Positions 9,355 to 17,868 of a stretch of DNA of 64,000 bases are shown here, one piece after another. The stretch is from assembly GCF_026167665.1 (NCBI RefSeq), contig NZ_CP098740.1:1240001-1304000 (forward strand), given 5' to 3'. The notes beneath the pieces are model-generated. The model made no database searches, was not told the origin of the DNA, and saw only the letters and a list, made by a program, of their open reading frames with translations. Source of the DNA: Streptomyces drozdowiczii (lineage in GTDB: Bacteria; Actinomycetota; Actinomycetes; Streptomycetales; Streptomycetaceae). The translations under genes and the position numbers were made by a program. Positions within the stretch are counted from its first letter, which is position 1; each line of letters opens with the position of its first letter.

Positions 9355-9822
9355 TCAGTCGTAGAAGAAGAGCTCCAGGTCCTCGACGGATCCGGGCCCG
9401 TTGAAGAACGCCTCGGCTTTGGACACCTCGTACTCCGGAGGCAGTTCGCCCGCCAAGAGCCGGCCCATCCAGATCTCTCCCTGCTCGGCTACCACGTAGA
9501 TACCGGACAGCAATGCGGCCATTCCGGCACGGGGCGGCGGATTCCGCCCGACGACCGGTTGGAGCACCCAGCCGCCCGCCCGGGCCGCGAGCCGCAGCAC
9601 TCCGGCCCAGTTCGCGATCCTCCCCAGGCGTACGTGCCACGAGTCCTCCGTGAACGGGGCCGCCCGCCCACCATGAAGTGGGTTGGTGGCGGCGCCGATG
9701 TCCAGGATCACCTGCCGCTCCACGGCGTCACGGACCCACCGCCCCTGCTGTGCCTCTTCGACGGCCGCATCCCACCATGCCCACCCGGCGTCCAGTCGGT
9801 CCGCGAACGTGTCCATGTCCAT
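9355..9822 (-). CDS. Hypothetical protein
   Basis: A 155-residue protein I do not recognise. It starts MDMDTFADRLDAGWAWWDAA, is rich in Trp and acidic residues, and ends in VEDLELFFYD. No transmembrane segment or signal peptide is evident. The composition (a GWAWWDAA helix, an acidic C-terminus) recalls small proteins that accompany SMI1-type or toxin-related loci, but that is only an impression. It begins the accessory stretch running to 17.4 kb and is divergent from the GAP1 gene. Confidence 0.6.
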   Translation of the reverse strand: MDMDTFADRLDAGWAWWDAAVEEAQQGRWVRDAVERQVILDIGAATNPLHGGRAAPFTEDSWHVRLGRIANWAGVLRLAARAGGWVLQPVVGRNPPPRAGMAALLSGIYVVAEQGEIWMGRLLAGELPPEYEVSKAEAFFNGPGSVEDLELFFYD

Positions 9823-10134
9823 GGGCAGATGCTTTCAGTCACGCTGCCGCGGAGGGCCGGAGGGGGCGGGAACGGGCCGACCTCTCTTTTCGGCGCCGGT
9901 TTCGCGCAGGGTCCCGCAGATCGCGGGCGGACCGCGCGACCCGGCGGCGGTCCCGCGCCCCCGGGCTTCCGGCCCGCAGGGGCACAAGGGCGTGTCGCTC
10001 CTTGATAGCGTCGCCCCAGCGACTGCGGAGCACTCCCCGCCGGGGTCGCCGCTCTCTGCCGGGACGGCGCTGCCACCGCGAGGGCGGGTGCGGGTGGCAG
10101 GGGATCTTCAGGCAGGGACGAAGAGAGCCGACGC
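9823..10134. other. 312-bp intergenic region between divergent genes
   Basis: No gene is supported here. The right half contains a TAGCGT -10-like hexamer at 10006-10011, about 120 bp before the GAP1 start. A GAAGAGAG ribosome-site-like stretch lies just before the ATG at 10135. Some open frames cross the region but have no start site or coding signature. Confidence 0.5.
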
Positions 10135-12581
10135 ATGAGCCTCGCGCAGTTGCACTACACCTCCGCGGACGGGGACGGGACCAGCGAGGACGGGCCGACC
10201 GCCGCCCGTTTCACCTCGGTCGACCCCTCCATACCCGCGTCCGTGCTGACCGAGGCGGGACCGCTGCTGGCGTACGAGGCGCCGCGCGGCACACCGGACC
10301 GGCTCACGGACACCGCCCTGCGCGCCCTGCCCGAGGCGTACAGCTTCAGCGTGCTCTCCGACGGCAGCGGGCTGCTGGCCCGGACCGTCGCGGTGCGCTC
10401 CCCCCGGACCTCCGCCGTCCGCTTCCACGCCCACGCGGTCCACCTGCCCCCCGGCACCCGGCTCCCCGAGGGCACCCTCCCGCTCACCGCCTGCCGGTCC
10501 GCCCGCTGGGCCGCCGCGACGCCGGACCGCCCGCTGCCCGGCCCGCTCGCCGCGCTGCCCGCCCCGGCCGGACACGAGGCCCGGGAGCGCGAGGCGCTCA
10601 ACGACTTCGCCGTCTCGCGCGGCCCCTGGCTCGCCGGTGTGCTGTCCGACCTGCGCCGCCTGCACGGCCCGGACGGGCCCGAGCGGGTCGTGCTGGCCGA
10701 GCGGCAGAGCGCGGACGTCGCCCGGTGGATCGCGCTCGCCGGGCTCGCCCTGCCGGACGGGCTCGCCGAGCAGCTGACCTTCACCACGTACACCCGCCGC
10801 CCCGCGAGGCCGCGCAGCGGGTGGTCGGGGTGCTGCCCGAGGACGCCGAGGAGCTGACGGACTCCGGGCTGCGCGTGCACCTGTGCACCGGTCCGCGCCC
10901 GGAGGGGCCCGTCGGCGACATCTGGGCCGAGACGGCGGCCCGGGTCTGGCGCGGCCGGGCGCCGGAGCTGTTCCGGGAGGCCGCCGATCTGCCCGGGGAG
11001 CCGTTCGCGGCGGGCCCGCTGGCGGTGACGGCCCTGTGCGCCGGCATACCGCTCGGCACCGAGGAGCGCGCGGCGGCCGCGGACTGGGCCGCCGAGCGGC
11101 CGTACGCCCTGGACGGGGCCCGGACGCGCCGGCTGGTCGAGGCGCTGACCGCGCCCGGTACCGACGACCGCTCGGGGCCCGAATTCGACGCCGCCGGGCG
11201 GCTGTTCGCGGCGCTCGACGGCCGCTCCCCCGCGACGACCACCGCCCCGCTCGCCGCGATGCTGGTGACCGAGGCGGTGCGCGGCGGCAACGGCTCGCTG
11301 GAGCTGCCCGGCCGCACCGCGTTCAGCGGCCCGGAGGGCGCGGCCGTCGCCGGGGTGCTGGGGCCCGAGATCGTGACCGAGCTGGGCGGTGCGGGCGTCG
11401 GCCTGGACGTGGCCCGTACGGTGCAGCTGCTGCGGGTGGCCCGGCTGCTCGGGGTGGACTGCGCCGAGCTGCTGCCCTCCGTGGTGGACCGGCTCGCGCC
11501 CGCGCTGCTGACGGGCGGTGAGGAGGGCGCCCCGGGCTGGGCGCCCGCGCTGCTCGAGCTGATGGACGAACAGTTCGATGTGCGCACGGCGCTGCTGGGC
11601 GCGCTCGACCGGATCGCGCCGGACCACCCGGCCGACGTGGCGCGGCTGCTGAGCCGGGTGCCGCTGCCGTTCACCGGCACGCAGGCGCTGCCGCATCTGC
11701 GGATGTGCGCCGGGGCGCCGGAGGCCAGGACGGACTGCGGCGACGACCGGGTCGCGACGCTCCAGCGCATCCTGCGGGCGGGCGGAGTCTCCCCGTTTGC
11801 GGAGCCGCTGGTGCTGCGGACGGCGGTGGGCCTGGTCTGGGACGAGGAGGCGCCGACGGCCGCCGAGGCCCGGCAGCTCCTTGAGGCGGCGACCTCGGAC
11901 GCGCACCGGGCGGCCGGCACCTGGTCGCTCCTGGTGGCCGCCGCGCTCGCGGCCGGTGCCGACGACGGGGCGGCCCCGGAGCTGGCCCACGACCTGCTGC
12001 GCGGCTTCCCGCAGGAGACCGGGGGCCGGGTGCGCGCGGCGCTCCAGCTACTGGAATTCGCCGACGAGGTGCGTTCGGGCGCGGCGGAGCCGGACTGGGC
12101 CGAACGGGTGCGGGCGCTGCGCGCGGAGGCGGAGCCGGTGGAGCCGGGCGTGCTCGGGCAGGCGTGCGACGCGGTGGCCGGGCGGCTGCTGGCGCCGGAG
12201 CGGCCCGACGAGGAGCTGTACGCCCTCGTGCGGAGCGGGGACGCGGACCTGATCGCCGCCTACGCCCGGACCGCGCGCGGTGACGGCGTCCGGGCCCGGC
12301 TGGCCGCCGACCCGGCCTACGCGGCCGACTGCTTCACCGTGTGGACGGCCCACCCGCACGCCGGCGCGACGTGGACCGAGGCCGCCGCCGGGCTCCTCGA
12401 CGAGGTGCTGCGTCCGGTGGTGCGGGGGCTGCCCGCGGACCGGGTGGCGGCGGTCGCGGACGCGGTCGCCCGCTCGGGCAGCAGCGGCCGGGCGGACGCC
12501 TTCCGCGACTGGAACCGCCGCGAGCGCGGCACCCTGGGCCGCCTGGGCCGCCGCCTCGCGGGGCGGGTGCGGCGGGCCTAG
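10135..12581 (+). pseudogene. GTPase-associated protein 1-like gene, frameshifted at ~10800
   Basis: Two frames together encode one protein of about 815 residues. The first runs from MSLAQLHYTSADGDG to LTFTTYTRRP; the second continues as REAAQRVVGVLPEDAEEL and ends RLAGRVRRA. One extra C in the CCCC run at 10800-10803 joins them as YTRRPREAAQ. The N-terminal region (MSLAQLHYTSA, AYEAPRG, LTFTTYTRRP) fits the GAP1-N2 domain; the rest is a helical middle and C-terminal region. GAP1 proteins belong to an actinobacterial GTPase-centred system proposed to act in biological conflict. The usual TRAFAC-GTPase partners are not adjacent, so this copy is an orphan. The break may be a sequencing error. 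Confidence 0.75.
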
Positions 12582-12613
12582 CCTGATCCAAACGAAAGGC
12601 CCTGGGCGCGGGA

Positions 12614-13264
12614 TCAGCCGCGCAGAGCCAGAGCGGTCCCGAGGCCGATCAGGCTCACGCCCGACACTCCGGCAAGGCCCTGCTCGACGCCAGGACGGCG
12701 CAGCAGGGCCCTGATGCGGGCGAGGAGCGTGAGCACCAGCGCGAACCAGAGCAGGCACAGGACCCAGAAGACGCCCGCGAGCGTGCTCTGGTTCGCGGTC
12801 GTGCTCATTCCCGGCAGGACGAACTGGGGAAAGAGTGACAGGTAGAAGGCCGCCACCTTGGGATTCAAAAGGTTGCTGATCAGTCCCTGCCGCACACAGA
12901 CGCGCATGGTGCGTCCCGTCACCGCCCGGGCGGGCCGGGCGTCGTGGCCGGCCGTTCTCCTCTCGGCACTGCTGCGCCGCATGCGGACGAATCCGATCAG
13001 GGCTTTGAGCCCGAGGTGGATGAGGTAGAAGGCGCCGGCCAGGCGCACAGCCGCATAGCCGATTTCCGAGGCGGTCAACAAAGCCGTGAGCCCCGCCACG
13101 GCGGCCGCGGCCAGAACGGCGTGGCCGAGCATGATCCCCGCAGCTGTCGCGACTCCGGCGCGCTGACCGGATCTGGCGGTATTGCCCAGGAGCAGAGCCA
13201 GGTCGGGGCCGGGTACCACGATGATGAGCAGGGAGGCCGCGATGAAGCCCAGCAGCTCTGTCAT
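12614..13264 (-). CDS. LysE/RhtB family transporter
   Basis: A 216-residue inner-membrane exporter with the family signature VVPGPD near residue 17 and about six hydrophobic segments. A conserved NPKVAAFYLSLFPQF motif lies in the middle. Family members export amino acids, homoserine lactones or small metabolites. AAGGAAG precedes the ATG at 13264. It lies 77 bp downstream of the TetR gene on the same strand, so it is probably co-transcribed with it and part of the same efflux cassette. Confidence 0.9.
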   Translation of the reverse strand: MTELLGFIAASLLIIVVPGPDLALLLGNTARSGQRAGVATAAGIMLGHAVLAAAAVAGLTALLTASEIGYAAVRLAGAFYLIHLGLKALIGFVRMRRSSAERRTAGHDARPARAVTGRTMRVCVRQGLISNLLNPKVAAFYLSLFPQFVLPGMSTTANQSTLAGVFWVLCLLWFALVLTLLARIRALLRRPGVEQGLAGVSGVSLIGLGTALALRG

Positions 13265-13341
13265 GGGGTTCTTCCTTGTCCTTCGGTGGTGCTGGGCAGC
13301 CGATCAGGCGGATCCGGTACGGGTGCGGCCTGTTGCCTTGG

Positions 13342-13914
13342 TCAGGGACAGCCCATAACCCGCATGAACCGGTCGGCCAGAGTCCCGGTGTCGATGTCGC
13401 TCGCGTCATGGCCGGACAGGATGCGGAAGAAGGGCGGCCCGATCAGGAGCGCGGTCGCCTGCTGGGTGGAGAGGGTCGTGCCACTGGCCGTGCGTACGGC
13501 GTCCACGACCCCTGCCGCACTGTCTTCGAGGACGTCGCGGGAGGCCAGCAGGAGGGCGACGTCCGGATCGTGCTGCGCCTCTCCCAGAAGGGCCCGGTAA
13601 GCCGCCCCGGCGTGGGAACGGGTCAAGAAGGTGACCAGAGCGTCGAGGTAGGCCCTCACATCCTCGCGGGCATCTCCGCTCAGGGGCGCCGCGAGCTCGT
13701 GCTGGGCGTCGAGCACGCTCGCCTCGTACAGCACCTCCGCCTTGTTCGACCACCAGCGGTAGACGGTCTGGCGGCCCACGCCCGCCCGCTCAGCGATGCC
13801 CTTCATCGTCAGTGCCGCGTATCCGACCTCGACCAGGAGGTCGTCGACGGCGTGCAGCACGGCGGTCCGTGCGCTCTCGCTGCGTGGCCGTCCCCGGCCG
13901 TTGCTCTCCACCAT
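13342..13914 (-). CDS. TetR/AcrR family transcriptional regulator
   Basis: A 190-residue repressor. The N-terminal helix-turn-helix is GIAERAGVGRQTVYRWWSNK, preceded by an Arg-rich leader; the helical ligand domain follows. The ATG at 13914 is preferred because a TATAGT -10-like hexamer lies only six bases upstream and the sequence before it is uncharacteristic. It is divergent from an MFS efflux gene with an inverted repeat between them, the usual arrangement for a drug-responsive repressor controlling itself and the exporter. Confidence 0.9.
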   Translation of the reverse strand: MVESNGRGRPRSESARTAVLHAVDDLLVEVGYAALTMKGIAERAGVGRQTVYRWWSNKAEVLYEASVLDAQHELAAPLSGDAREDVRAYLDALVTFLTRSHAGAAYRALLGEAQHDPDVALLLASRDVLEDSAAGVVDAVRTASGTTLSTQQATALLIGPPFFRILSGHDASDIDTGTLADRFMRVMGCP

Positions 13915-13931
13915 GGCCCCACTATAAACGA

Positions 13932-13942
13932 GACACCGTGTC
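13932..13942. promoter_or_regulatory. Inverted repeat: candidate TetR operator
   Basis: GACAC-C-GTGTC lies in the TetR/MFS gap, directly upstream of the TATAGT -10-like hexamer of the regulator gene. A protein bound here would block the TetR promoter, and possibly the MFS promoter on the other strand. The half-sites are short, so this is suggestive only. Confidence 0.45.
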
Positions 13943-14054
13943 CCACATGTGTTAGCTTTACGGTGCACGGTGCCTCGAAATAATGTTTCTCGAACCCTCC
14001 GACCTGCGCTTTGCGCCGTGCTCCGTTCACCGAATCCGAGAAGGAATGAGAGCC

Positions 14055-15544
14055 ATGGCTTCCACCGCGCTGGAAAGTCCTGCGCGCCCGATACAGAGGT
14101 CCGGGCCGGTCCTCGCGTGCATGAGCGTGTGCACCGCCCTGGTGGTCGGCTTCGTCGCGGCGATCAACCTGGCCGTTCCCGAACTGGCGGCGAGTGCTTT
14201 GCGGCCGACCTCGTCGGACCTGCTGTGGATCGTCGACGCCTACGTGGTGATCTTCGCCTGCCTGGTCATCCCCGCCGGCGCGGCCGGCGACAAGCTCGGC
14301 CGCAAGGGAACCCTCCTGACCGGGCTCGCCGTATTCGCGGCCGGGGCCATCGTGTCGGCCACCGCGCCGAACGTGGCCGTCATGCTGATCGGCCGCGCGG
14401 TCACCGGCCTCGGTGCCGCGTGCGTCCTGCCCAACTGCGTCGGCATCCTGCTGCACGCCACCGCCCCGAGCGCCGCACCCACGCCCTGGCCGTCTGGGCG
14501 GCGGCCTCCGGTATCGGCGGGGTCGTCGGCAACGTCGGGGGCGGTGCCGTACTGACCGCCGGGTCCTGGCGCACTCTGTTCATCGCCGTCGCGGTCACCG
14601 CCGCGGCCTGCCTGGCCTGGGCGGCACGGTCAGCGCCGCGCAGCCCGCGTCACGAACGCACCCTGGACCTGCCGGGCACCCTGCTGTTCGTGGCGGCCGT
14701 GGTGGCCCTGCTCATCGGCATCATCGAAGGACCGGAACAGGGCTGGGGCAGTGCCGTCGTGCTCACCGCCTTCGCCGTCAGCGTGGTGTTGGGCGTGAGC
14801 TGGGTGCTGGTCGAACTGCGCGTCGCACACCCCATGCTCGACCCCCGGCTCTTCCGAAACCCCGGACTCAGCAGCGCAAGCCTCGGCATGACGGTCGTCT
14901 TCTTCGGCAACTTCGGCCTCTTCTACGTCAACGCCTCACTGCTGCAGTACGGCCGCGGATTCTCCGTCCTGCAAACCGGCCTCGGCATCATGCCGCTGAC
15001 CATCCCCCTACTGGTCGGCACCCGCTACGTGCCTTCCCTGATACGCCGCTTCGGAGCCGCCGCCACACTCGCTGTGGCCTTCCTGCTGGGCAGCGCCGGC
15101 CTGATCTGGCTCTCCTACGCCTCCACCATGGCCTACCCCGTCTACGCGGCCGCGCTGGTCGTGATCGGTCTGGGCATCATGCTGGCCGCCCCCTGCCTGA
15201 CCGCGCAGATCGCCTCGGCCCTGCCCGTGGAGAGGGCCGGTATCGCCGGAGGCTTGCAGTCGGCGACCCGAGAACTGGGCAGCGCCCTGGGCGTGGCCGT
15301 CGTCGGCACCATCCTGACCGCCGGCTTCACCCACAGCCTCCCCGCGGCGCTCCAGGCACACTCGCCCGTCCCGCGCACCGTCAAGGAAGCGCTCACCCTC
15401 GCACCGTCGGACCACACCGCCATCAGCCAGGCCTTCACCCACGGAGCCGACACCGCCCTGCGTGCCGCTGCCCTCATCGTCCTGTTCGCAGGAGCCCTCG
15501 TTGTCGCAGGCGCCCGCCGCGGCCGCGAAGCAGCGCGGCTCTAG
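14055..15544 (+). pseudogene. MFS multidrug efflux transporter (DHA2 type), frameshifted at ~14464
   Basis: A roughly 496-residue drug:H+ antiporter of the 14-helix EmrB/QacA class, split between two frames. The first part ends GILLHATAP. The second resumes ERRTHALAVWAAASGIGGVVG, which is motif C of the family. One extra C in CCCC at 14464-14467 repairs it. Motif A is seen in GDKLGRKGT. The ATG at 14055 has AGAAGGA about nine bases upstream. It is divergent from TetR and followed by an SDR gene. Probably an intact efflux gene with a base-calling error. Confidence 0.85.
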
Positions 15545-15650
15545 CGCGAAGCAGCCACCCCGTTCGCCGTACGGCCAACGCCGTGCCCGGGGTGATTCCT
15601 CATCTCATCACCCGCAACAGCCCCCGCAGGGGGCAAAGGAGGCCACGCTC

Positions 15651-16544
15651 ATGCGTGCGTTTGTCACTGGAGCGACCGGTTGGATCGGATCCGCCGTCGT
15701 CGACGAGCTCCTCGCCGCCGGCCACGAGGTCGTCGGTCTGACCCGGTCGCCGGAAGGCGAGCAGAAGCTGACCGCCAAGGGCGCGGCTGCTCTGCGCGGC
15801 GACCTCGACGACCTCGACGCTCTGCGGCGCGGCGCGGCCGACGCCGACGCCGTCATCCATCTCGCCAACAAGCACGACTGGGGCAACCCGGCGGAGTCCG
15901 ACCGCGCCGAGCGCGCCGCCGTCGCCGCGCTCGGGGACGCCTTGGCCGGGAGCAACCGGCCCCTGCTCGTCGCGTCCGCGCTGTCCGGTCTCGTGGAGGG
16001 CCGGCCGGCCACCGAGGACGACGCCTCACCCGCCGTCGGTCCCGACTCCAACCGCGGCGGCAGCGAGAACCTCGCCCTCGACTACGTCGCCCAGGGCGTG
16101 CGGACGGTGATCGTACGTTTCGCGCCGAGCGTGCACGGCCGCGGCGACTGGGGATTCGTCAACTTCCTGACCGCCGCCGCCCGCAAGCAGAGCGCCTCGG
16201 GCTACATCGGTGACGGATCCACCACCTGGTCGGCGGTGCACCGCACCGACGCCGCCCGCCTCATCCGCCTCGGCATGGAACAGGCCCCCGCCGGCACGCG
16301 TCTGCACGCCGTGGCCGAGGAGAGCGTCACCACCAAGGAGATCGCCGAAGCCATCGGCCGCAGCCTCGGCCTTCCGGTCGTCTCCGTCGCACCCGAGGAC
16401 GCCGGGCCCCATTTCGGGTTCGTCGGGCACTTCTTCGCGTCGACGATGACCGCCACCAGCACGACCACCCGGCAGCTGCTGTCCTGGCAGCCCAGCGGCC
16501 CCAGCCTCATCGAGGACATCGACGCGGGCGCCTACACCGCCTGA
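15651..16544 (+). CDS. NAD(P)-dependent epimerase/dehydratase family protein (extended SDR-like)
   Basis: A 297-residue Rossmann protein beginning with the nucleotide-binding loop TGATGWIGSAVV. Arg/Ser residues follow the second strand (GLTRSPEGEQKL), consistent with NADP preference. AAAGGAGG lies eight bases before the ATG at 15651. The Tyr-x-x-x-Lys pair of classical SDRs is not obvious; DYVAQGVRTVIVRFAPSVHG occupies that region. Such atypical SDRs often follow TetR/MFS pairs in streptomycetes. Its substrate is unknown. Confidence 0.85.
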   Translation: MRAFVTGATGWIGSAVVDELLAAGHEVVGLTRSPEGEQKLTAKGAAALRGDLDDLDALRRGAADADAVIHLANKHDWGNPAESDRAERAAVAALGDALAGSNRPLLVASALSGLVEGRPATEDDASPAVGPDSNRGGSENLALDYVAQGVRTVIVRFAPSVHGRGDWGFVNFLTAAARKQSASGYIGDGSTTWSAVHRTDAARLIRLGMEQAPAGTRLHAVAEESVTTKEIAEAIGRSLGLPVVSVAPEDAGPHFGFVGHFFASTMTATSTTTRQLLSWQPSGPSLIEDIDAGAYTA

Positions 16545-16554
16545 CGGCAACAGC

Positions 16555-16775
16555 ATGGCGGGCGGGAGGGCACGGAGCGGCTTCCTGTTCCTCGACGGCT
16601 GGAAACACCTGTGCCTGCCCGTCCTTCAGCTTCTCGAGCCGCGCCTTGCTCCTGGCACCCTCGTCGTGGCCGACGATCTCGCCACCTACCTGGCCCATGT
16701 GCGCGCCACGGCCAACGGCTACCACAGCGTCACCTTCCCCGTGGCGACGGCATGGAGATTAGCTGCCGCCTCTAG
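16555..16775 (+). pseudogene. O-methyltransferase C-terminal remnant
   Basis: Only the last third of a class I SAM-dependent O-methyltransferase remains: FLFLDGWKHLCLPVLQLLEP, then PGTLVVADD, then YLAHVRATANGYHSVTFPV. The catalytic-acid strand and the substrate loop are recognisable, but the SAM-binding N-terminus is absent. Near the end the frame is lost: an added G at GTGGCG (16741-16746) would give DGMEISCRL and the TAG at 16773-16775, the usual family ending. This is a decayed gene, not a functional enzyme. Confidence 0.65.
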
Positions 16776-16796
16776 GCCGTCTCTGTCGGACCTTGC

Positions 16797-17390
16797 ATGA
16801 TGATCGGCATGAACACGGAAGCCTGTGACCCAGCCGAGTTGGCCGCCCTTCGCGAGATCTTCCTGTCCCGTCCCGAGGCGCTGCCGCCCATCGGCTCGGT
16901 CGCGGTGCGGTCCTTCGAGGAGGAACACGGCATCCTGCTTCCGGAGCCGTACCGCACATTCGTGGCGGAGGTCAGCGACGGACTGCGCGCCGGGCCGCCC
17001 TACTACGGTCTGCTGCCCCTCGCGCAAACGCCCGAGGACTGGGGCTCGGACCGCCCCGAGCGCCTGCTTGCAGAACCTTTTCCTCTCACGACGGCGTGGC
17101 TGTGGGAGGCGGAGGACGACGAGGCGACTCTGTCCGATCAGGAGTTCGAAGACCTGGCAGCCCCCGTGTACGACCACGGCTCACTGCTGCTGGGCACCGA
17201 TGGCTGCGGCATGTACTGGCACCTGATCGTCACCGGTCCGCAGCGCGGTCACGTCTGGCTGATCGACGAGAACGGCGCGATACCCTTCGGCACCCGACCA
17301 GGCGTGTCCCTGATGCCGGGCACGCCTGGTTTCCTCGGTTGGGTGACCCACTGGGCCCAGGGCCGCTCCTGGTTCGCGGACACGCCCTAG
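16797..17390 (+). CDS. SMI1/KNR4 family protein
   Basis: A 197-residue protein with the SMI1/KNR4 fold: VRSFEEEHGILLPEPYRTFVAEVSDG at about residues 42-66, then PPYYGLLPL, and a C-terminal half with LLLGTDGCGMYWHLIVTG and GHVWLIDENGAIPF. In bacteria this superfamily is common among immunity proteins of polymorphic toxins. No toxin gene is adjacent, so here it may be an orphan immunity gene. Three closely spaced ATGs (16797, 16800, 16809) leave the start open. Its TAG stop lies inside the large inverted repeat that follows. Confidence 0.8.
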   Translation: MMIGMNTEACDPAELAALREIFLSRPEALPPIGSVAVRSFEEEHGILLPEPYRTFVAEVSDGLRAGPPYYGLLPLAQTPEDWGSDRPERLLAEPFPLTTAWLWEAEDDEATLSDQEFEDLAAPVYDHGSLLLGTDGCGMYWHLIVTGPQRGHVWLIDENGAIPFGTRPGVSLMPGTPGFLGWVTHWAQGRSWFADTP

Positions 17391-17440
17391 GTGTATTGAC
17401 CACGAGCGTTGTTAACGCTGGTGGTCAATACACCTAGGGC
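17384..17440. terminator. 57-bp near-perfect inverted repeat between convergent genes
   Basis: Arms of 20 bp (17384-17403 and 17421-17440) are perfectly complementary. The 17-base loop contains a further inverted repeat, AGCGTT-GTT-AACGCT, so the whole element folds with essentially one mismatch and a 3-base tip. It overlaps the SMI1 stop codon and lies before the msrB stop, so a bidirectional terminator is the simplest role. Its core is A+T-richer than its surroundings. Confidence 0.6.
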
Positions 17441-17453
17441 CTGTCCAGCGGGA

Positions 17454-17858
17454 TCAGGCGTCCGGCGTCAGCCGCAGTGAGATCGAGTTGATGCAGTAGC
17501 GCTGGTCCGTCGGGGTCGGGTAGCCCTCGCCCTCGAAGACGTGGCCCAGGTGCGAGCCGCAGCGGGCGCAGCGGACCTCCGTGCGGACCATGCCGTGGCT
17601 GCGGTCCTGGATCAGCTCGACCGCGTCGGTGTCCTTCGGGTCGTAGAAGGACGGCCACCCGCAGTGCGACTCGAACTTCGTGTCGGAGCGGAACAGCTCC
17701 GCGCCGCAGGCCCGGCAGGAGTAGACGCCCTCGGTCTTGGTGTCCGTGTACTCACCGACGAACGCGGGCTCGGTGCCGGCCTTGCGCAGCACCGCGTACT
17801 CGGCGGGGGTGAGCTCCTCCCGCCACTGTTCGTCCGGCTTCTCGACGTCGTACGGCAC
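17454..17858 (-). CDS. msrB: Peptide-methionine (R)-S-oxide reductase
   Basis: A 134-residue cytosolic repair enzyme that reduces the R-epimer of methionine sulfoxide. The two zinc CxxC pairs are CRACG and CARCG. The catalytic cysteine is in RYCINSISLR near the C-terminus, and HCGWPSFYDP is the substrate-binding loop. Full length. It sits ten bases downstream of murC on the same strand, so it is probably in the same transcript. Confidence 0.96.
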   Translation of the reverse strand: MPYDVEKPDEQWREELTPAEYAVLRKAGTEPAFVGEYTDTKTEGVYSCRACGAELFRSDTKFESHCGWPSFYDPKDTDAVELIQDRSHGMVRTEVRCARCGSHLGHVFEGEGYPTPTDQRYCINSISLRLTPDA

Positions 17859-17868
17859 GGTGGCTCCT

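Noticed and set aside
10800..10803. Programmed -1 ribosomal frameshifting to explain the split GAP1 gene.
   Set aside because: The same single-base signature affects eight unrelated positions, and no heptameric slippery site with a downstream structure was recognised. Sequencing error is simpler.
17384..17440. Terminal inverted repeats of an insertion sequence.
   Set aside because: The arms are separated by only 17 bases, there is no transposase and no target duplication visible.
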